The notes under the pieces: generated by a model
The model's database searches: none
The model's input: only the letters and a program-made list of their open reading frames with translations
What the model was told of the DNA's origin: nothing
Part shown: in pieces, positions 32,997 to 42,113 of the stretch
Layout: every line of letters starts with the position of its first letter
Numbering within the stretch: position 1 is the stretch's first letter
Position numbers and translations under genes: made by a program
Assembly: GCF_001270495.1 (NCBI RefSeq)
Contig: NZ_LGUR01000253.1
Coordinates: 62,001 to 126,000, forward strand
From: Streptomyces viridochromogenes
GTDB taxonomy: Bacteria > Actinomycetota > Actinomycetes > Streptomycetales > Streptomycetaceae
Reading direction: 5' to 3'
Length of the DNA stretch: 64,000 nucleotides

Positions 32997-34925
32997 GTGT
33001 CCACCCCGCTTCCCTCCTTCGCCCCCTCGGCCGCCTTCCACGACGCTCCCGGACCGAACCTGGTGCAGCCCGAGACGCGGCGACTGGACGGTGCCGTACG
33101 GGAGGCGTTCGTACCGTCGTTCGCGCCGCCGGTGACCCACGGGTCGCTCGCGGACCTGCCCTTCGACAACGCGGCCGCGGCTCCGGACGCCGTGGTCCTC
33201 AGCCGCAGGGGAGCGGACGGGCAGTGGCGGCACGTGACGGCGGCGGAGTTCGCCAATCAGGTGCAGGCGGTGGCCAAGGGGCTGATCGCCGAGGGGCTGG
33301 TGCCGGGCGACCGGATCGCGATCATGGCGCGTACGACGTACGAGTGGACACTCCTCGACTTCGGCGCGTGGGCGGCCGGACTCGTCACGGTGCCTGTTTA
33401 CCCCACCTCGTCCCTCTTCCAGACCCGCTGGATCCTCCAGGACTCGGGCGCGGTGGCCCTGGTCACGGAGACCAGCGCGCAGGCGGCCGCCCTCGGCCCC
33501 GAACTGGACCGCGTGCCCGACCTGCGCCACCTGTGGGTGATGGAGAAGGGGCATGTGGAGCGGCTGGCGGAGTACGGCGCGCAGCAGCCCGACGGGGAGG
33601 CGAGCGTACGGCGCGGCATGCTGGTGCCGGACACGCTGGCGACGCTCATCTACACCTCGGGCACGACGGGCCGTCCCAAGGGCTGCGCGCTGACGCACGG
33701 CAATTTCTTCGCCGAGGTCGACAACGCGATCGAGCTGCTCTACCCGATCTTCAAGGCGAGGACGAGCGAAGAGGCGTCGGTGCTGCTCTTCCTCCCGATG
33801 TCGCACGTCTTCGGCCGCATGGTGGCGGTGGCCTGTATCCGGGCCAGGGTCAGGCTGGGCCACGCGCCCAGCCTCAAGGCGGAGGACCTGCTGCCGGACT
33901 TGGCGGCCTTCCGGCCCACTTGTCTCCTCACCATCCCCTACATGCTGGAGAAGGTCTACAACTCCGCCCGCGCCAAGGCCGAGACGGGCGGGCGGGTGTC
34001 GTCCTTCGACCGCGCGGCCTCCGTGGCCGAGCGCTACGGCGAGGCGCTGGAGGCCCGGGCCGCCGGCACGGGCGGCGGCCCGAGCACGGCGCTCAAGACG
34101 GCCCGCGCCTTCTACGACCCCCTGGTCTACCGCCGTATCCGCAACGCGATGGGCGGTCGCGTGCGGTACGCGATCTGCGGCGGCTCCCCGCTCGGCCGCC
34201 GCCTGGCCGCCTTCTACACCGGCGCGGGCATCGAGATCTACGAGGGCTACGGCCTCACGGAGACGACCGGTGCCGCGACGGTCACCCCGCCCCTGAAGCC
34301 CCGCCTGGGAACGGTGGGCTGGCCCCTGCCCGGCACCCGCATCCGTATCGCGGCGGACGGCGAGATCCTCATCGCCGGCGACCAGGTGCTGCGCGGCTAC
34401 TGGGACCCGTCCGCGGGCGGCGTGGTCCCGGCGGCCGCGGAGGGCTGGCTGCCGACGGGCGACATCGGCGCCCTGGACGACGAGGGCTACCTGACGATCA
34501 CCGGCCGCAAGAAGGAGCTCCTGATCACGGCGGGCGGCAAGAGCGTGGCCCCCGCACCCCTGGAGAACTGGCTGCGCTCGCACCCCCTGATCTCCCAGTG
34601 CATGGTCCTCGGCGACCGCCGCCCCTATGTCTCCGCCCTGATCACCCTGGACATGGCCGGCGTGAGCCACTGGCGCCGGATGAACGGCAAGCACCCCGTC
34701 CCCGCCGAACTCCTCGTGAACGACGACGAACTGCGGGCCATCCTCCAGCGCGCGATCGACGAGGCCAACAAGCTGGTCTCCCGCCCCGAGTCCATCCGCC
34801 GCTTCGCGATCCTGCCGACGGACTTCACGGAGCTGGGCGGCCATCTGACACCGTCGATGAAGCTGCGGAGGGAAGCGGTCATGCGGGACTTCGCGACGGA
34901 GGTCGAGGGGCTTTATGGGAAGTAG
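32997..34925 (+). CDS. Long-chain-fatty-acid--CoA ligase (AMP-binding, FadD15 type)
   Basis: The 642-residue adenylate-forming enzyme activates fatty acids to acyl-CoA. The P-loop-like motif YTSGTTGRPKG is at 219-229, followed by YEGYGLTETTGAATVTP, the TGDIGALDDEGYLTITGRKKELLITAGGKSVAP hinge, and a C-terminal helical insert typical of the FadD15/ACSL-like group. The GTG at 32997 has AGGAG 6 nt upstream, so the 31 upstream in-frame codons are probably not translated. It faces the fabG4/maoC operon, which supports a joint fatty-acid role. Confidence 0.92.
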   Translation: MSTPLPSFAPSAAFHDAPGPNLVQPETRRLDGAVREAFVPSFAPPVTHGSLADLPFDNAAAAPDAVVLSRRGADGQWRHVTAAEFANQVQAVAKGLIAEGLVPGDRIAIMARTTYEWTLLDFGAWAAGLVTVPVYPTSSLFQTRWILQDSGAVALVTETSAQAAALGPELDRVPDLRHLWVMEKGHVERLAEYGAQQPDGEASVRRGMLVPDTLATLIYTSGTTGRPKGCALTHGNFFAEVDNAIELLYPIFKARTSEEASVLLFLPMSHVFGRMVAVACIRARVRLGHAPSLKAEDLLPDLAAFRPTCLLTIPYMLEKVYNSARAKAETGGRVSSFDRAASVAERYGEALEARAAGTGGGPSTALKTARAFYDPLVYRRIRNAMGGRVRYAICGGSPLGRRLAAFYTGAGIEIYEGYGLTETTGAATVTPPLKPRLGTVGWPLPGTRIRIAADGEILIAGDQVLRGYWDPSAGGVVPAAAEGWLPTGDIGALDDEGYLTITGRKKELLITAGGKSVAPAPLENWLRSHPLISQCMVLGDRRPYVSALITLDMAGVSHWRRMNGKHPVPAELLVNDDELRAILQRAIDEANKLVSRPESIRRFAILPTDFTELGGHLTPSMKLRREAVMRDFATEVEGLYGK

Positions 34926-35074
34926 CAGTCAGTACTGGTGAGTACGGAAAACGGTTGCCGTCTCGTTACGACAACTGCTTGACGTGACATGCCGTTGCCG
35001 CGTTGGCTACCGCCACCCGGGTTTGCCGCCACCCAGGTCAGCACAGCCGCTCCCCCGCTCGGAAGGCACCAGTA

Positions 35075-36211
35075 GTGAACGCTCGTACCCCCCACGCCCC
35101 CGCTGTACGCCGTATCGCGATAGCCCTCGCCGCCTCCGCCTCCGCGCTGTCGCTCACCGCGTGCGGTGTCATCGACGGTCTCGGGGGCGGTGACAGCTCC
35201 GCGGCGCCGGCGAAGGGCGACGACATCACGGTGGGTCTCCTGCTGCCCGACAAGGACACGGCGCGCTTCGAGAAGTTCGACTACCCGCTCATCAAGAAGG
35301 AAGTCGGCAGCCTCACCGACAACAAGGGCAAGGTCGTCTACGCCAACGCCGAAGCGAGCCCGGACAGACAGAGTCAGCAGTTCGAGAAGATGATCGCCGA
35401 CCAGGTGGACGTGATCCTGGTGGACGCCCTGGACGCCAAGGCCATCGCGTCGGACGTACAGAAGGCGAAGGACGCCGGCGTCCCCGTCATCGCCTACGAC
35501 CGGCTCGCGCAGGGCCCGATCGACGCGTACGTCTCCCACGACAACGAGCTCGTCGGTGAGGTGCAGGGCCGCGCCCTGGTCGAGGAACTCGGTTCGAAGG
35601 CCGCGTCCAGCAAGGTCGTCATGATGAACGGCGACCCCGCCGACCCGAACACGGGCCTGGTCAAGAAGGGCGCGCTCGACGAGCTCGAGGGCGAGGTGAA
35701 CATCGTCAAGCGGTACGACACCGACAAGTGGTCGCCCGAGGTGGCCAAGGCGAACACGAAGAAGGCGATCGCCTCCGTCGGGCTGAACAACATCGCCGCC
35801 GTCTACTCGGCGAGCGACGGCTTGGCGGACGGCGTCATCGACGCCTTCAAGGAGGCGGGTGCGAGCAAGATCCCGCCGGTGACCGGGCAGGACGCGAACC
35901 TGGACGCGGTGCAGCGGGTCATCTCGGGCGAGCAGTTCATGACCGTGTACAAGTCCTTCCTGCTGGAGGCGACCAACGCCGCGAGGATGGCCGTGTACAA
36001 GGTCCAGGGGCGCGACATCGAGTTCGACGCGCTGACCCAGGACTCGGTCGACAGCCCGACCGACGAGGACATCCCGGCGCAGCTCGTGCCGGTGGTCGCC
36101 CTCACGAAACGCAACATCCAGGAGACGGTGATCCAGGACGACGTCTACACCGTCAAGCAGATCTGCACCCCCGAGTACGCGGCGGACTGCGCGGCGATCG
36201 GGCTGAAGTAG
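35075..36211 (+). CDS. Periplasmic-type sugar (xylose-like) ABC substrate-binding lipoprotein
   Basis: The 378-residue protein has a lipoprotein signal (RRIAIALAASASALSLTAC, lipid Cys30) and a Peripla_BP_4 fold: DITVGLLLPDKDTARFEKFDYPLIKKEV, VDVILVDALDAKAIASDVQKAKDAGVPVIAYDRL and VSHDNELVGEVQGRALVEEL. These are typical of XylF/RbsB proteins that bind pentoses. GGAAGG 8 nt upstream supports the GTG at 35075. No permease or ATPase gene is adjacent, so it must work with a transporter encoded elsewhere or as a sensor. Confidence 0.85.
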   Translation: MNARTPHAPAVRRIAIALAASASALSLTACGVIDGLGGGDSSAAPAKGDDITVGLLLPDKDTARFEKFDYPLIKKEVGSLTDNKGKVVYANAEASPDRQSQQFEKMIADQVDVILVDALDAKAIASDVQKAKDAGVPVIAYDRLAQGPIDAYVSHDNELVGEVQGRALVEELGSKAASSKVVMMNGDPADPNTGLVKKGALDELEGEVNIVKRYDTDKWSPEVAKANTKKAIASVGLNNIAAVYSASDGLADGVIDAFKEAGASKIPPVTGQDANLDAVQRVISGEQFMTVYKSFLLEATNAARMAVYKVQGRDIEFDALTQDSVDSPTDEDIPAQLVPVVALTKRNIQETVIQDDVYTVKQICTPEYAADCAAIGLK

Positions 36212-36268
36212 CCAACAGGGCCGCCGGAGCCCCTGGAGCTCCCGAGCCCTGGAGCCCAGGAGCCGCCC

Positions 36269-37171
36269 TCAGCCCCGCGCCGCCCGGCGGTGGCTCTCCA
36301 CCAGGTGTGCGAACGCCCGGGCCGGCGGGCTGAGCGCGTCCCAGCGGCGGACCGCCCAGCCCACGGGCAACGGGCGCAGGGCGGGCAGGGGGATCAGGCG
36401 CAGGTCGCCTTCGCTGCCGGGGACGGGGAGCCCCGGCAGCGCGGGCAGGACCGCCCGACCGACCCCCAGCTCCGCCAGCAGCAGCGCCGTGTCCCAGTCG
36501 GCGACGCTCGTGTCGTGGGCGAGACGGACGCCCAGCTCCGCGCAGGCGGCGTCCAGATGGGCCGCCGAGGCGGAGTTCGGCGGCAGCCGGATCAGCCGTA
36601 CGTCCCGCAGGTCGGCGCCGACATCGACGTACGGCCGCCGCGCGAGCGGATCGTCGGCCCGCACCGCCAGCACCCACGGCAACTCCACGACCGGCCGCTG
36701 CTCGATGCCGCGCACCGGCGGGCCGAGCGTGATCCAGGCCAGGTCGAGCGTGCCGTCGGTCAGCGCGTCGAAGCTGCCCCGGCCCGAACTGACCGTGCGG
36801 AACTCCAGGTTGACCTGGGGATGCCGCCGCCGGTACGCGACGACCGCCTCCGACATGAAGTGCCGTACGGTCGTCGCCCCGGTCGCCACCCGCACATGCC
36901 CGCTCGCGCCGTCGACGAGGTCCCGCAGCTGCCGTATCGCCAGATCCAGCCCGGAGATCCCCTCGGCGGCGGCCGCCTCCAGCACCCGGCCGGCCTGCGT
37001 CGGCACGACGCCTCGGGGCTGCCGCTCCAGCAACGCGACCCCGGTCTCCCGCTCCAGCCGCTTCACGTGCTGGCTCACCGCCGACTGCGTGCACCCCAGC
37101 TCCCGGGCCACCGAACTCAGGCTCCCGGCCCGGCACACGGCCACGAACACACGTAGGTCATCGAGGGTCAT
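36269..37171 (-). CDS. LysR-family transcriptional regulator
   Basis: The 300-residue protein has the N-terminal winged HTH (MTLDDLRVFVAVCRAGSLSSVARELGCTQSAVSQHVKRLERETGVALLERQPRGV) and a full effector domain. The ATG at 37171 begins the HTH; the frame upstream is not conserved-looking. It is divergent from the Tat flavoprotein gene (284-bp gap) and is its probable regulator, as is common for LysR genes. AAGTTAACGCTT at 37179-37190 is a possible half of its own site. Confidence 0.92.
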   Translation of the reverse strand: MTLDDLRVFVAVCRAGSLSSVARELGCTQSAVSQHVKRLERETGVALLERQPRGVVPTQAGRVLEAAAAEGISGLDLAIRQLRDLVDGASGHVRVATGATTVRHFMSEAVVAYRRRHPQVNLEFRTVSSGRGSFDALTDGTLDLAWITLGPPVRGIEQRPVVELPWVLAVRADDPLARRPYVDVGADLRDVRLIRLPPNSASAAHLDAACAELGVRLAHDTSVADWDTALLLAELGVGRAVLPALPGLPVPGSEGDLRLIPLPALRPLPVGWAVRRWDALSPPARAFAHLVESHRRAARG

Positions 37172-37455
37172 GACCTCTAAGTTAACGCTTGGGGACAGCG
37201 ACAAATCCCAAGGATTGACTGGGCTTTGGTCGATGGACGACGATTCTCGACGGGCCCGGGCGGCAACCCGCTCCACGCCCTCGCCGGAGTCCGGACCAAG
37301 GCGGGGGAGGGGGCGGGTGCCGACCCAAACGCGTCGGATGGACGGATGAGGCAACTCCCGTACGCCGTACTTGACTTCACGGGACAGGCGCGCCACATTC
37401 GCATTTCTGGCACATAGTCAGAGTTCGGCGGACGGCCCAGGCGGGAGCGGCAATC

Positions 37456-39225
37456 ATGACCACGGACGCGCACCCCTCGCGAAGACACGTACTCGCCGCG
37501 GGCGCCGCGGGCACGGCGGCCGCCTTCGGTGTCGTGGGAGCGGCCCAGCCGGCGGCGCGAGCCGCCGACCTGCCCCTGCTCGGCACCTACGACGTCGTCG
37601 TCATCGGCTCCGGAGCCGCCGGCATGACCGCCGCCCTCACCGCCGCCCGGCAGGGCCTGAGCTGTGTGGTGGTGGAGAAGGCGCCCACCTTCGGCGGGTC
37701 CGCCGCGCGGTCCGGTGCGGGGATCTGGATCCCCAACAACTCGGTGGTGCTCGCGGCCGGTGTACCGGACACGCCCGCGAAGGCCGCCGAATACCTCGCC
37801 GCCGTGGTCGGGCCCGACGTCCCCGTCGAGCGGCAGCGGGCCTTCCTCGCCCATGGCCCGGCGATGCTCTCCTTCGTCATGGCCCACAGCCCGCTCCGCT
37901 TCCGCTGGATGGAGGGCTACAGCGACTACTACCCCGAGCTGCCCGGCGGCCTCCCGAACGGCCGCTCCGTCGAGCCCGACCAGCTCGACGGCAACCTCCT
38001 GGGCGCCGAACTCGTGCATCTGAACCCGCCGTACATGGACGTGCCCGCCGGCATGGTCGTCTTCAGCGCGGACTACAAGTGGCTGGCCCTGGCGGCGGTG
38101 AACGCCAAGGGGGCCGCGGTGGCGGCGGAGTGTCTGGCGCGGGGTGCGGCCGCGGCACTGCGCGGGGAGAAGCCGCTGACCATGGGGCAGTCGCTGGCGG
38201 CCGGCCTGCGCCTGGGGCTGCGGTCGGCCGGGGTCCCGGTGTGGCTCGACACGCCGCTCACCGACCTGTACGTCGAGAGCGGCGCCGTGAGCGGGGCGGT
38301 CGTCACCCGGAACGGCGCCCCCGGCCTGGTCCGCGCCCGTCGTGGCGTGATCGTCGGCTCGGGCGGCTTCGAGCACAACGCGGCGATGCGCGAGCGCTAC
38401 CAGCGCCAGCCCATCGGCACGGACTGGACGGTCGGCGCGAAGGAGAACACCGGCGACGGCATCAGGGCCGGGCACCGGCTCGGCGCCGCCCTCGGGCTCA
38501 TGGACGACGCCTGGTGGGGCCCGGCGATCCCGCTCCCCGGCCAGCCGTACTTCTGCCTGGCCGAACGCACCCTCCCCGGCGGGCTGTTGGTCAACGCGGC
38601 CGGCTCCCGGTTCGTCAACGAGGCCGCCCCCTACAGCGACGTCGTCCACACCATGTACGACGCCCACGACACCAGCCCGGCCATCCCGTCCTGGCTGATC
38701 GTCGACCAGAACTACCGGAACCGGTATCTCTTCAAGGACGTCCTGCCGACCCTGCCCTTCCCGGCCGGCTGGTACGACTCCGGCGCCGCGCACAAGGCCT
38801 GGACCCTGGACGCGCTCGCCACCTCGATCGGCGTCCCGGCGGCGGCCCTGCGCACCACCGTGGACCGCTTCAACTCCCAGGCGTGGCGCGGCAAGGACCC
38901 CGACTTCCACCGGGGCGACAGCGCCTACGACCACTACTACACGGACCCGTCCGTCCTGCCGAGCTCCTGCCTGGCACCGCTCTGGCTCCCCCCGTACCAC
39001 GCCTTCCGTATCGTCCCCGGCGACCTCGGCACCAAGGGCGGCCTCGTCACGGACGCCCGCGCCCGGGTGCTGCGGGAGGACGGCTCGGTGATCCGGGGCC
39101 TGTACGCCGCCGGCAACGCGAGCGCGGCCGTGATGGGGCGCAGCTACGCGGGCGCGGGCTCGACGATCGGCCCGGCGATGACGTTCGGGTACATCGCGGC
39201 GAGGGATATCGCCGGCGCTTCTTGA
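37456..39225 (+). CDS. Tat-exported FAD-binding oxidoreductase, 3-ketosteroid-1-dehydrogenase-like
   Basis: The 589-residue protein begins with a twin-arginine signal (SRRHVLAAGAAGTAAAFGVVGAAQPAARA). The FAD-binding Rossmann motif VVVIGSGAAGMTAALTAARQGLSCVVVEKAPTFGGS follows, and the C-terminus has the KGGLVTDARARVL and GLYAAGNASAAVMGRSYAGAGSTIGPAMTFGYIAARD block of the FRD/KstD group. Members dehydrogenate steroid rings or reduce fumarate-like substrates; the substrate here is unknown. GGGAGCGG precedes the ATG. Export of this group is less common and points to an extracellular substrate. Confidence 0.85.
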   Translation: MTTDAHPSRRHVLAAGAAGTAAAFGVVGAAQPAARAADLPLLGTYDVVVIGSGAAGMTAALTAARQGLSCVVVEKAPTFGGSAARSGAGIWIPNNSVVLAAGVPDTPAKAAEYLAAVVGPDVPVERQRAFLAHGPAMLSFVMAHSPLRFRWMEGYSDYYPELPGGLPNGRSVEPDQLDGNLLGAELVHLNPPYMDVPAGMVVFSADYKWLALAAVNAKGAAVAAECLARGAAAALRGEKPLTMGQSLAAGLRLGLRSAGVPVWLDTPLTDLYVESGAVSGAVVTRNGAPGLVRARRGVIVGSGGFEHNAAMRERYQRQPIGTDWTVGAKENTGDGIRAGHRLGAALGLMDDAWWGPAIPLPGQPYFCLAERTLPGGLLVNAAGSRFVNEAAPYSDVVHTMYDAHDTSPAIPSWLIVDQNYRNRYLFKDVLPTLPFPAGWYDSGAAHKAWTLDALATSIGVPAAALRTTVDRFNSQAWRGKDPDFHRGDSAYDHYYTDPSVLPSSCLAPLWLPPYHAFRIVPGDLGTKGGLVTDARARVLREDGSVIRGLYAAGNASAAVMGRSYAGAGSTIGPAMTFGYIAARDIAGAS

Positions 39226-39231
39226 GCGGCC

Positions 39232-39882
39232 TCAGGCGGCGGGCTTGCGGACGATCAGGAACGCCTGTGCGACCGTCTCGTCGAACGCCGGGTCCGGTTC
39301 GCGGACCGTCCGGGAGACGAGGGCGAATCCGGCCGCCGTCAGCAGTTCGGCGATGTCCTCGGGGCGGCGGCGCAGGAAGGTGAGGGCGACCGGGTGTCCG
39401 AAGGGCCGGTCGTGGTGGCGGTGCTCGTCGCCCGTCTGGAACGCGACGAGCAGTGGCGCGCCCGGGGCCAGTACGCGGTGGAACTCGGCGAAAAGCGCCG
39501 GGAGTTGCTCCATCGGTGTGTGGATGGACGAGTAGAACGACATGGCGCCGGCCAGCGTGCCGTCCGGGAGGTCCAGCTCCAGCATGGAGCCCCGTTCGAA
39601 ACGCAGCCCCGGGTTCTCGCGGCGGGCGATCGCCAGCATCGACTCCGACAGGTCGATGCCGAACACCGGCAGCCCCAGCGAGGCGAGATGGCCGGTCGCC
39701 TCGCCCGGGCCGCAGCCGAGGTCGGCCACCGGGCCGTCCCCGTCGACGAGTTCGGCGAACAGCGCCAGCATCGCCCGCTCCAGGGGCCTCTTCGCGAGCG
39801 CGTCCTTGAAGAGGGTCGCGTAGTCCTCGGCGATGGCGTCGTAGAAGGTGCGGGTGGTGGTCAGGAAGTCGGCTTCGGTCAT
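39232..39882 (-). CDS. Class I SAM-dependent methyltransferase
   Basis: The 216-residue protein has methyltransferase motif I ADLGCGPGEATGHLASLG, an acidic loop GIDLSESMLAIAR and motif II-like GTLAGAMSFYSSIHTP. It lacks features that would give a substrate. The ATG at 39882 (MTEADFLTTTRTFYDAIAEDYATLF) is the natural start. It converges with the KstD-like gene, leaving 6 bp between stops. Confidence 0.85.
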   Translation of the reverse strand: MTEADFLTTTRTFYDAIAEDYATLFKDALAKRPLERAMLALFAELVDGDGPVADLGCGPGEATGHLASLGLPVFGIDLSESMLAIARRENPGLRFERGSMLELDLPDGTLAGAMSFYSSIHTPMEQLPALFAEFHRVLAPGAPLLVAFQTGDEHRHHDRPFGHPVALTFLRRRPEDIAELLTAAGFALVSRTVREPDPAFDETVAQAFLIVRKPAA

Positions 39883-39910
39883 GGCCGGGGACCTTAGCGA
39901 AGGCGTGCGG

Positions 39911-40153
39911 CTACTCGCCTCCGTCTTCCTGTTCCCCGGCCCGCATCCGGCCGACACCGACCCCGGTGCCGACGGCGATGCCCATGCACATCCCCAGCGA
40001 CAGCCCGAGGGCCAGGTTGTCGAGGACGGTCATCCCCAGGACGAGGCCGATGCTCACGCCGAGGCAGAGTCCGACGGACATCCCCATCGCCAGCTTGTTG
40101 CCCGCGGCACTCCCGCCGCTCTCCCCGTGGTTGTTCTCATCATCGCTGGTCAC
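39911..40153 (-). CDS. Small Gly-rich membrane protein
   Basis: The 80-residue protein has an acidic N-terminus and two Gly-zipper-like hydrophobic segments (LAMGMSVGLCLGVSIGLVLGMTV and LALGLSLGMCMGIAVGTGVGVG) with an internal repeat of LxxGxSxGxCxGxxxG. The function is unknown. It starts at GTG 40153 and ends 28 bp from the methyltransferase start. Confidence 0.6.
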   Translation of the reverse strand: MTSDDENNHGESGGSAAGNKLAMGMSVGLCLGVSIGLVLGMTVLDNLALGLSLGMCMGIAVGTGVGVGRMRAGEQEDGGE

Positions 40154-40178
40154 TCGGCAATCCTCCCATGGGCCCTCC

Positions 40179-40493
40179 TCACGCCACCCCGGCCGCGCGC
40201 AGCACCGCCGTGACCCCGGCCGCGCCCAGCACCACCACCGGGAACGGCGCCCGCCGCCACGCCAGCACGCCGCCCACCAGCACCCCGGCCGGCCGCGCCC
40301 ACCCCGCGAAGCCGCCGCCCTCCGTCAGCGCGCCCGTGGCCAACAGGGCCACCAGCAGGACGATCGCGCCCGCCGACAACAGTTCCTGAACACGCGGCGG
40401 AATGGCCACCCGGCCGTGCAGCACCGGCCCCACCAGCCGGAAGGCATACGTCCCGACCGCCAGCGCCAGGATCATGGCCACCGTCGCGCTCAT
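40179..40493 (-). CDS. azlD: Branched-chain amino-acid exporter small subunit AzlD
   Basis: The 104-residue protein has three or four membrane segments and the AzlD pattern (ILALAVGTYAFRLVGPVL...RVQELLSAGAIVLLVALLATGALTEGG). It pairs with AzlC to export branched-chain amino acids or related azaleucine. The ATG at 40493 overlaps the azlC stop (ATGA). Confidence 0.9.
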   Translation of the reverse strand: MSATVAMILALAVGTYAFRLVGPVLHGRVAIPPRVQELLSAGAIVLLVALLATGALTEGGGFAGWARPAGVLVGGVLAWRRAPFPVVVLGAAGVTAVLRAAGVA

Positions 40494-41176
40494 GCCGTAC
40501 GCCCCCCGTCGCGCCCGTGTCCGGCGAGCCCCGCCAGCGCCACCAGCACCGGCACCCCGGCCGGGACGGCGGGTGTCACCGCCAGGGCCAGCGCGGCCCC
40601 GAGCAGCGCGGCCCGCCGTACGGCCGGATTCTCGCGCAGGGCGGGCAGCACCAGGGCGACGAGGACGGCCGGGAAGGCCGCGTCCAGGCCGTAGGTGCCG
40701 GTGTCGCCCAGGGCGTCGCCGGCCAGCGCGCCGGCCAGGACGCCGAGGTTCCAGACGGCGAACAGCCCGAACCCGGAGATCCAGAAAGCCGCCCGCCGCC
40801 GCGCCGGATCCGACTGGGCGAGGGCGAAGGCCACCGTCTCGTCGGTCACCAGGTGCGCGCCGAGGAGACGGGCGAGGCGGCCGCGGCCGAGGATGTCCGC
40901 GACGGCGAGGCTGAAGGCCAGCGTGCGGGTGTTGAGCAGCAGCCCCGTCGCCGCGGCGGCCACCGGCCCGCCCCCGGCGAGCAGCACCCCGACCGCGCTG
41001 AACTGGGCGGAGCCCGCGTATACGACGAGCGACATCACCACCGGCACCCACACGGGCAGCCCGCCGGTCACCGAGATGGCGCCGAAGGAGACGCCGACGA
41101 CGCCGCTGGCCAGCCAGACGAGCGCACTGTCACGCACCAGAGGTGCCATCATGGGTGTTCGGAGTAGCGAACGCAT
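40490..41176 (-). CDS. azlC: Branched-chain amino-acid exporter large subunit AzlC
   Basis: The 228-residue polytopic membrane protein carries the AzlC signature (VGVSFGAISVTGGLPVWVPVVMSLVVYAGSAQFSAVGVL and LLNTRTLAFSLAVADIL). The ATG at 41176 is chosen because GGAAA precedes it; an upstream TTG is possible. It is divergent from the XRE-cupin regulator gene, and a palindromic site (41205-41220) lies between them. This is the usual layout of a locally regulated exporter. Confidence 0.9.
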   Translation of the reverse strand: MRSLLRTPMMAPLVRDSALVWLASGVVGVSFGAISVTGGLPVWVPVVMSLVVYAGSAQFSAVGVLLAGGGPVAAAATGLLLNTRTLAFSLAVADILGRGRLARLLGAHLVTDETVAFALAQSDPARRRAAFWISGFGLFAVWNLGVLAGALAGDALGDTGTYGLDAAFPAVLVALVLPALRENPAVRRAALLGAALALAVTPAVPAGVPVLVALAGLAGHGRDGGRTA

Positions 41177-41204
41177 GTTTTCCAGAATGAACAAGCTGGG
41201 TGCT

Positions 41205-41220
41205 GTTCGTCAAGACGAAC
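41205..41220. promoter_or_regulatory. Palindrome GTTCGT-CAAG-ACGAAC, candidate XRE operator
   Basis: A perfect 6-4-6 inverted repeat lies between the divergent azlC (start 41176) and XRE regulator (start 41258) genes. CGAACG and GCGAACGC half-site-like strings follow at 41216-41242. It is a good candidate for autoregulation and azlCD control. Confidence 0.55.
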
Positions 41221-41257
41221 GAACGTACTCGTACAGCGAACGCTAGGAAGTGAACCC

Positions 41258-41806
41258 ATGAGCGAGCCCCTCACCTGGATCGCCGTCTCGCTGCGGCGCG
41301 AGCGCACCCGGGCCGGACTGTCCCTCTCCGAGCTGGCCAAACGGGCCGGGATCGCCAAGTCCACGCTCTCCCAGCTGGAGGCGGGCAGCGGAAATCCCAG
41401 CGTGGAGACGCTGTGGGCGCTGGGGGTCGCGCTCGGTGTGCCGTTCAGCGTGCTGGTGGAGCCGCCGGCACCGGCCGTTCAGGTGATCAGGGCGGGCGAG
41501 GGGCCCACCGTCGCCTCCGAGCGGGCGGACTTCGTGGCGACCCTGCTCTCGGCCAGTCCGCCCGGCGCCCGCCGGGACCTCTATCACCTGCGCGCGGAAC
41601 CGGGCTCGGCCCGTGACTCGGAGCCGCACATTCCGGGGAGCGTGGAGCATCTGATCGTCAGCACGGGGCGGGTCAAGGCGGGGCCCCGGGGCGAGGAGGT
41701 GGATCTGGGGCCGGGCGACTACATGTCGTATCGCGGAGATGTGCCGCACTCGTACGAAGCGCTGGCGCCCGGGACGACGTTCGTGCTGGTCATGCAGCAC
41801 GTCTAG
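41258..41806 (+). CDS. XRE-family regulator with C-terminal cupin domain
   Basis: The 182-residue protein has an N-terminal HTH (VSLRRERTRAGLSLSELAKRAGIAKSTLSQLEAGSGNPSVETLWALGVALGVPFSVLVEPP) and a small cupin barrel (SEPHIPGSVEHLIVSTGRVKAGPRGEEVDLGPGDYMSYRGDVPHSYEALAPGTTFVLVMQHV). AGGAAG precedes the ATG. It faces azlCD and is probably their regulator, sensing an amino acid through the cupin. Confidence 0.92.
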   Translation: MSEPLTWIAVSLRRERTRAGLSLSELAKRAGIAKSTLSQLEAGSGNPSVETLWALGVALGVPFSVLVEPPAPAVQVIRAGEGPTVASERADFVATLLSASPPGARRDLYHLRAEPGSARDSEPHIPGSVEHLIVSTGRVKAGPRGEEVDLGPGDYMSYRGDVPHSYEALAPGTTFVLVMQHV

Positions 41807-41824
41807 CCCGCCGGACACAAAGGC

Positions 41825-41857
41825 AGGAGCCCCGTTGCCTTGCGGCACGGGGCTCCT
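41825..41857. terminator. Strong bidirectional terminator
   Basis: AGGAGCCCCGT (41825-41835) pairs with ACGGGGCTCCT (41847-41857), and an inner GCC/GGC pair extends the stem past a bulged T to a TTGC loop. It lies between the convergent XRE and cold-shock genes. Confidence 0.8.
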
Positions 41858-41909
41858 TGGGTACTGCTATCTGTTCCGGATCAAAGCACCAGGCTCCGAG
41901 ACCGAAGAC

Positions 41910-42113
41910 TCAGACCGGGGTGACGTTCTCCGCCTGAGGACCCTTCGGGCCCTGCGTCACGTCGAAGGAGACCTGCTGGTTCTCCTCCAGCGAACGGAAA
42001 CCGCTCGCGTTGATCGCGGAGTAGTGAACGAAGACGTCGGGGCCGCCGCCTTCCTGGGCGATGAAGCCAAAGCCCTTTTCGGCGTTGAACCACTTCACGG
42101 TTCCGGTAGCCAT
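41910..42113 (-). CDS. Cold-shock domain protein (CspA family)
   Basis: The 67-residue protein is a single cold-shock domain with RNP1 KGFGFI (residues 14-19) and RNP2 VFVHYSAI. It would bind single-stranded RNA/DNA as an RNA chaperone. The start at 42113 has the AGGAGGG ribosome binding site (minus strand) close by. The long leader and strong promoter (42114-42301) match the organisation of abundant Csp genes in Streptomyces. Confidence 0.97.
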   Translation of the reverse strand: MATGTVKWFNAEKGFGFIAQEGGGPDVFVHYSAINASGFRSLEENQQVSFDVTQGPKGPQAENVTPV

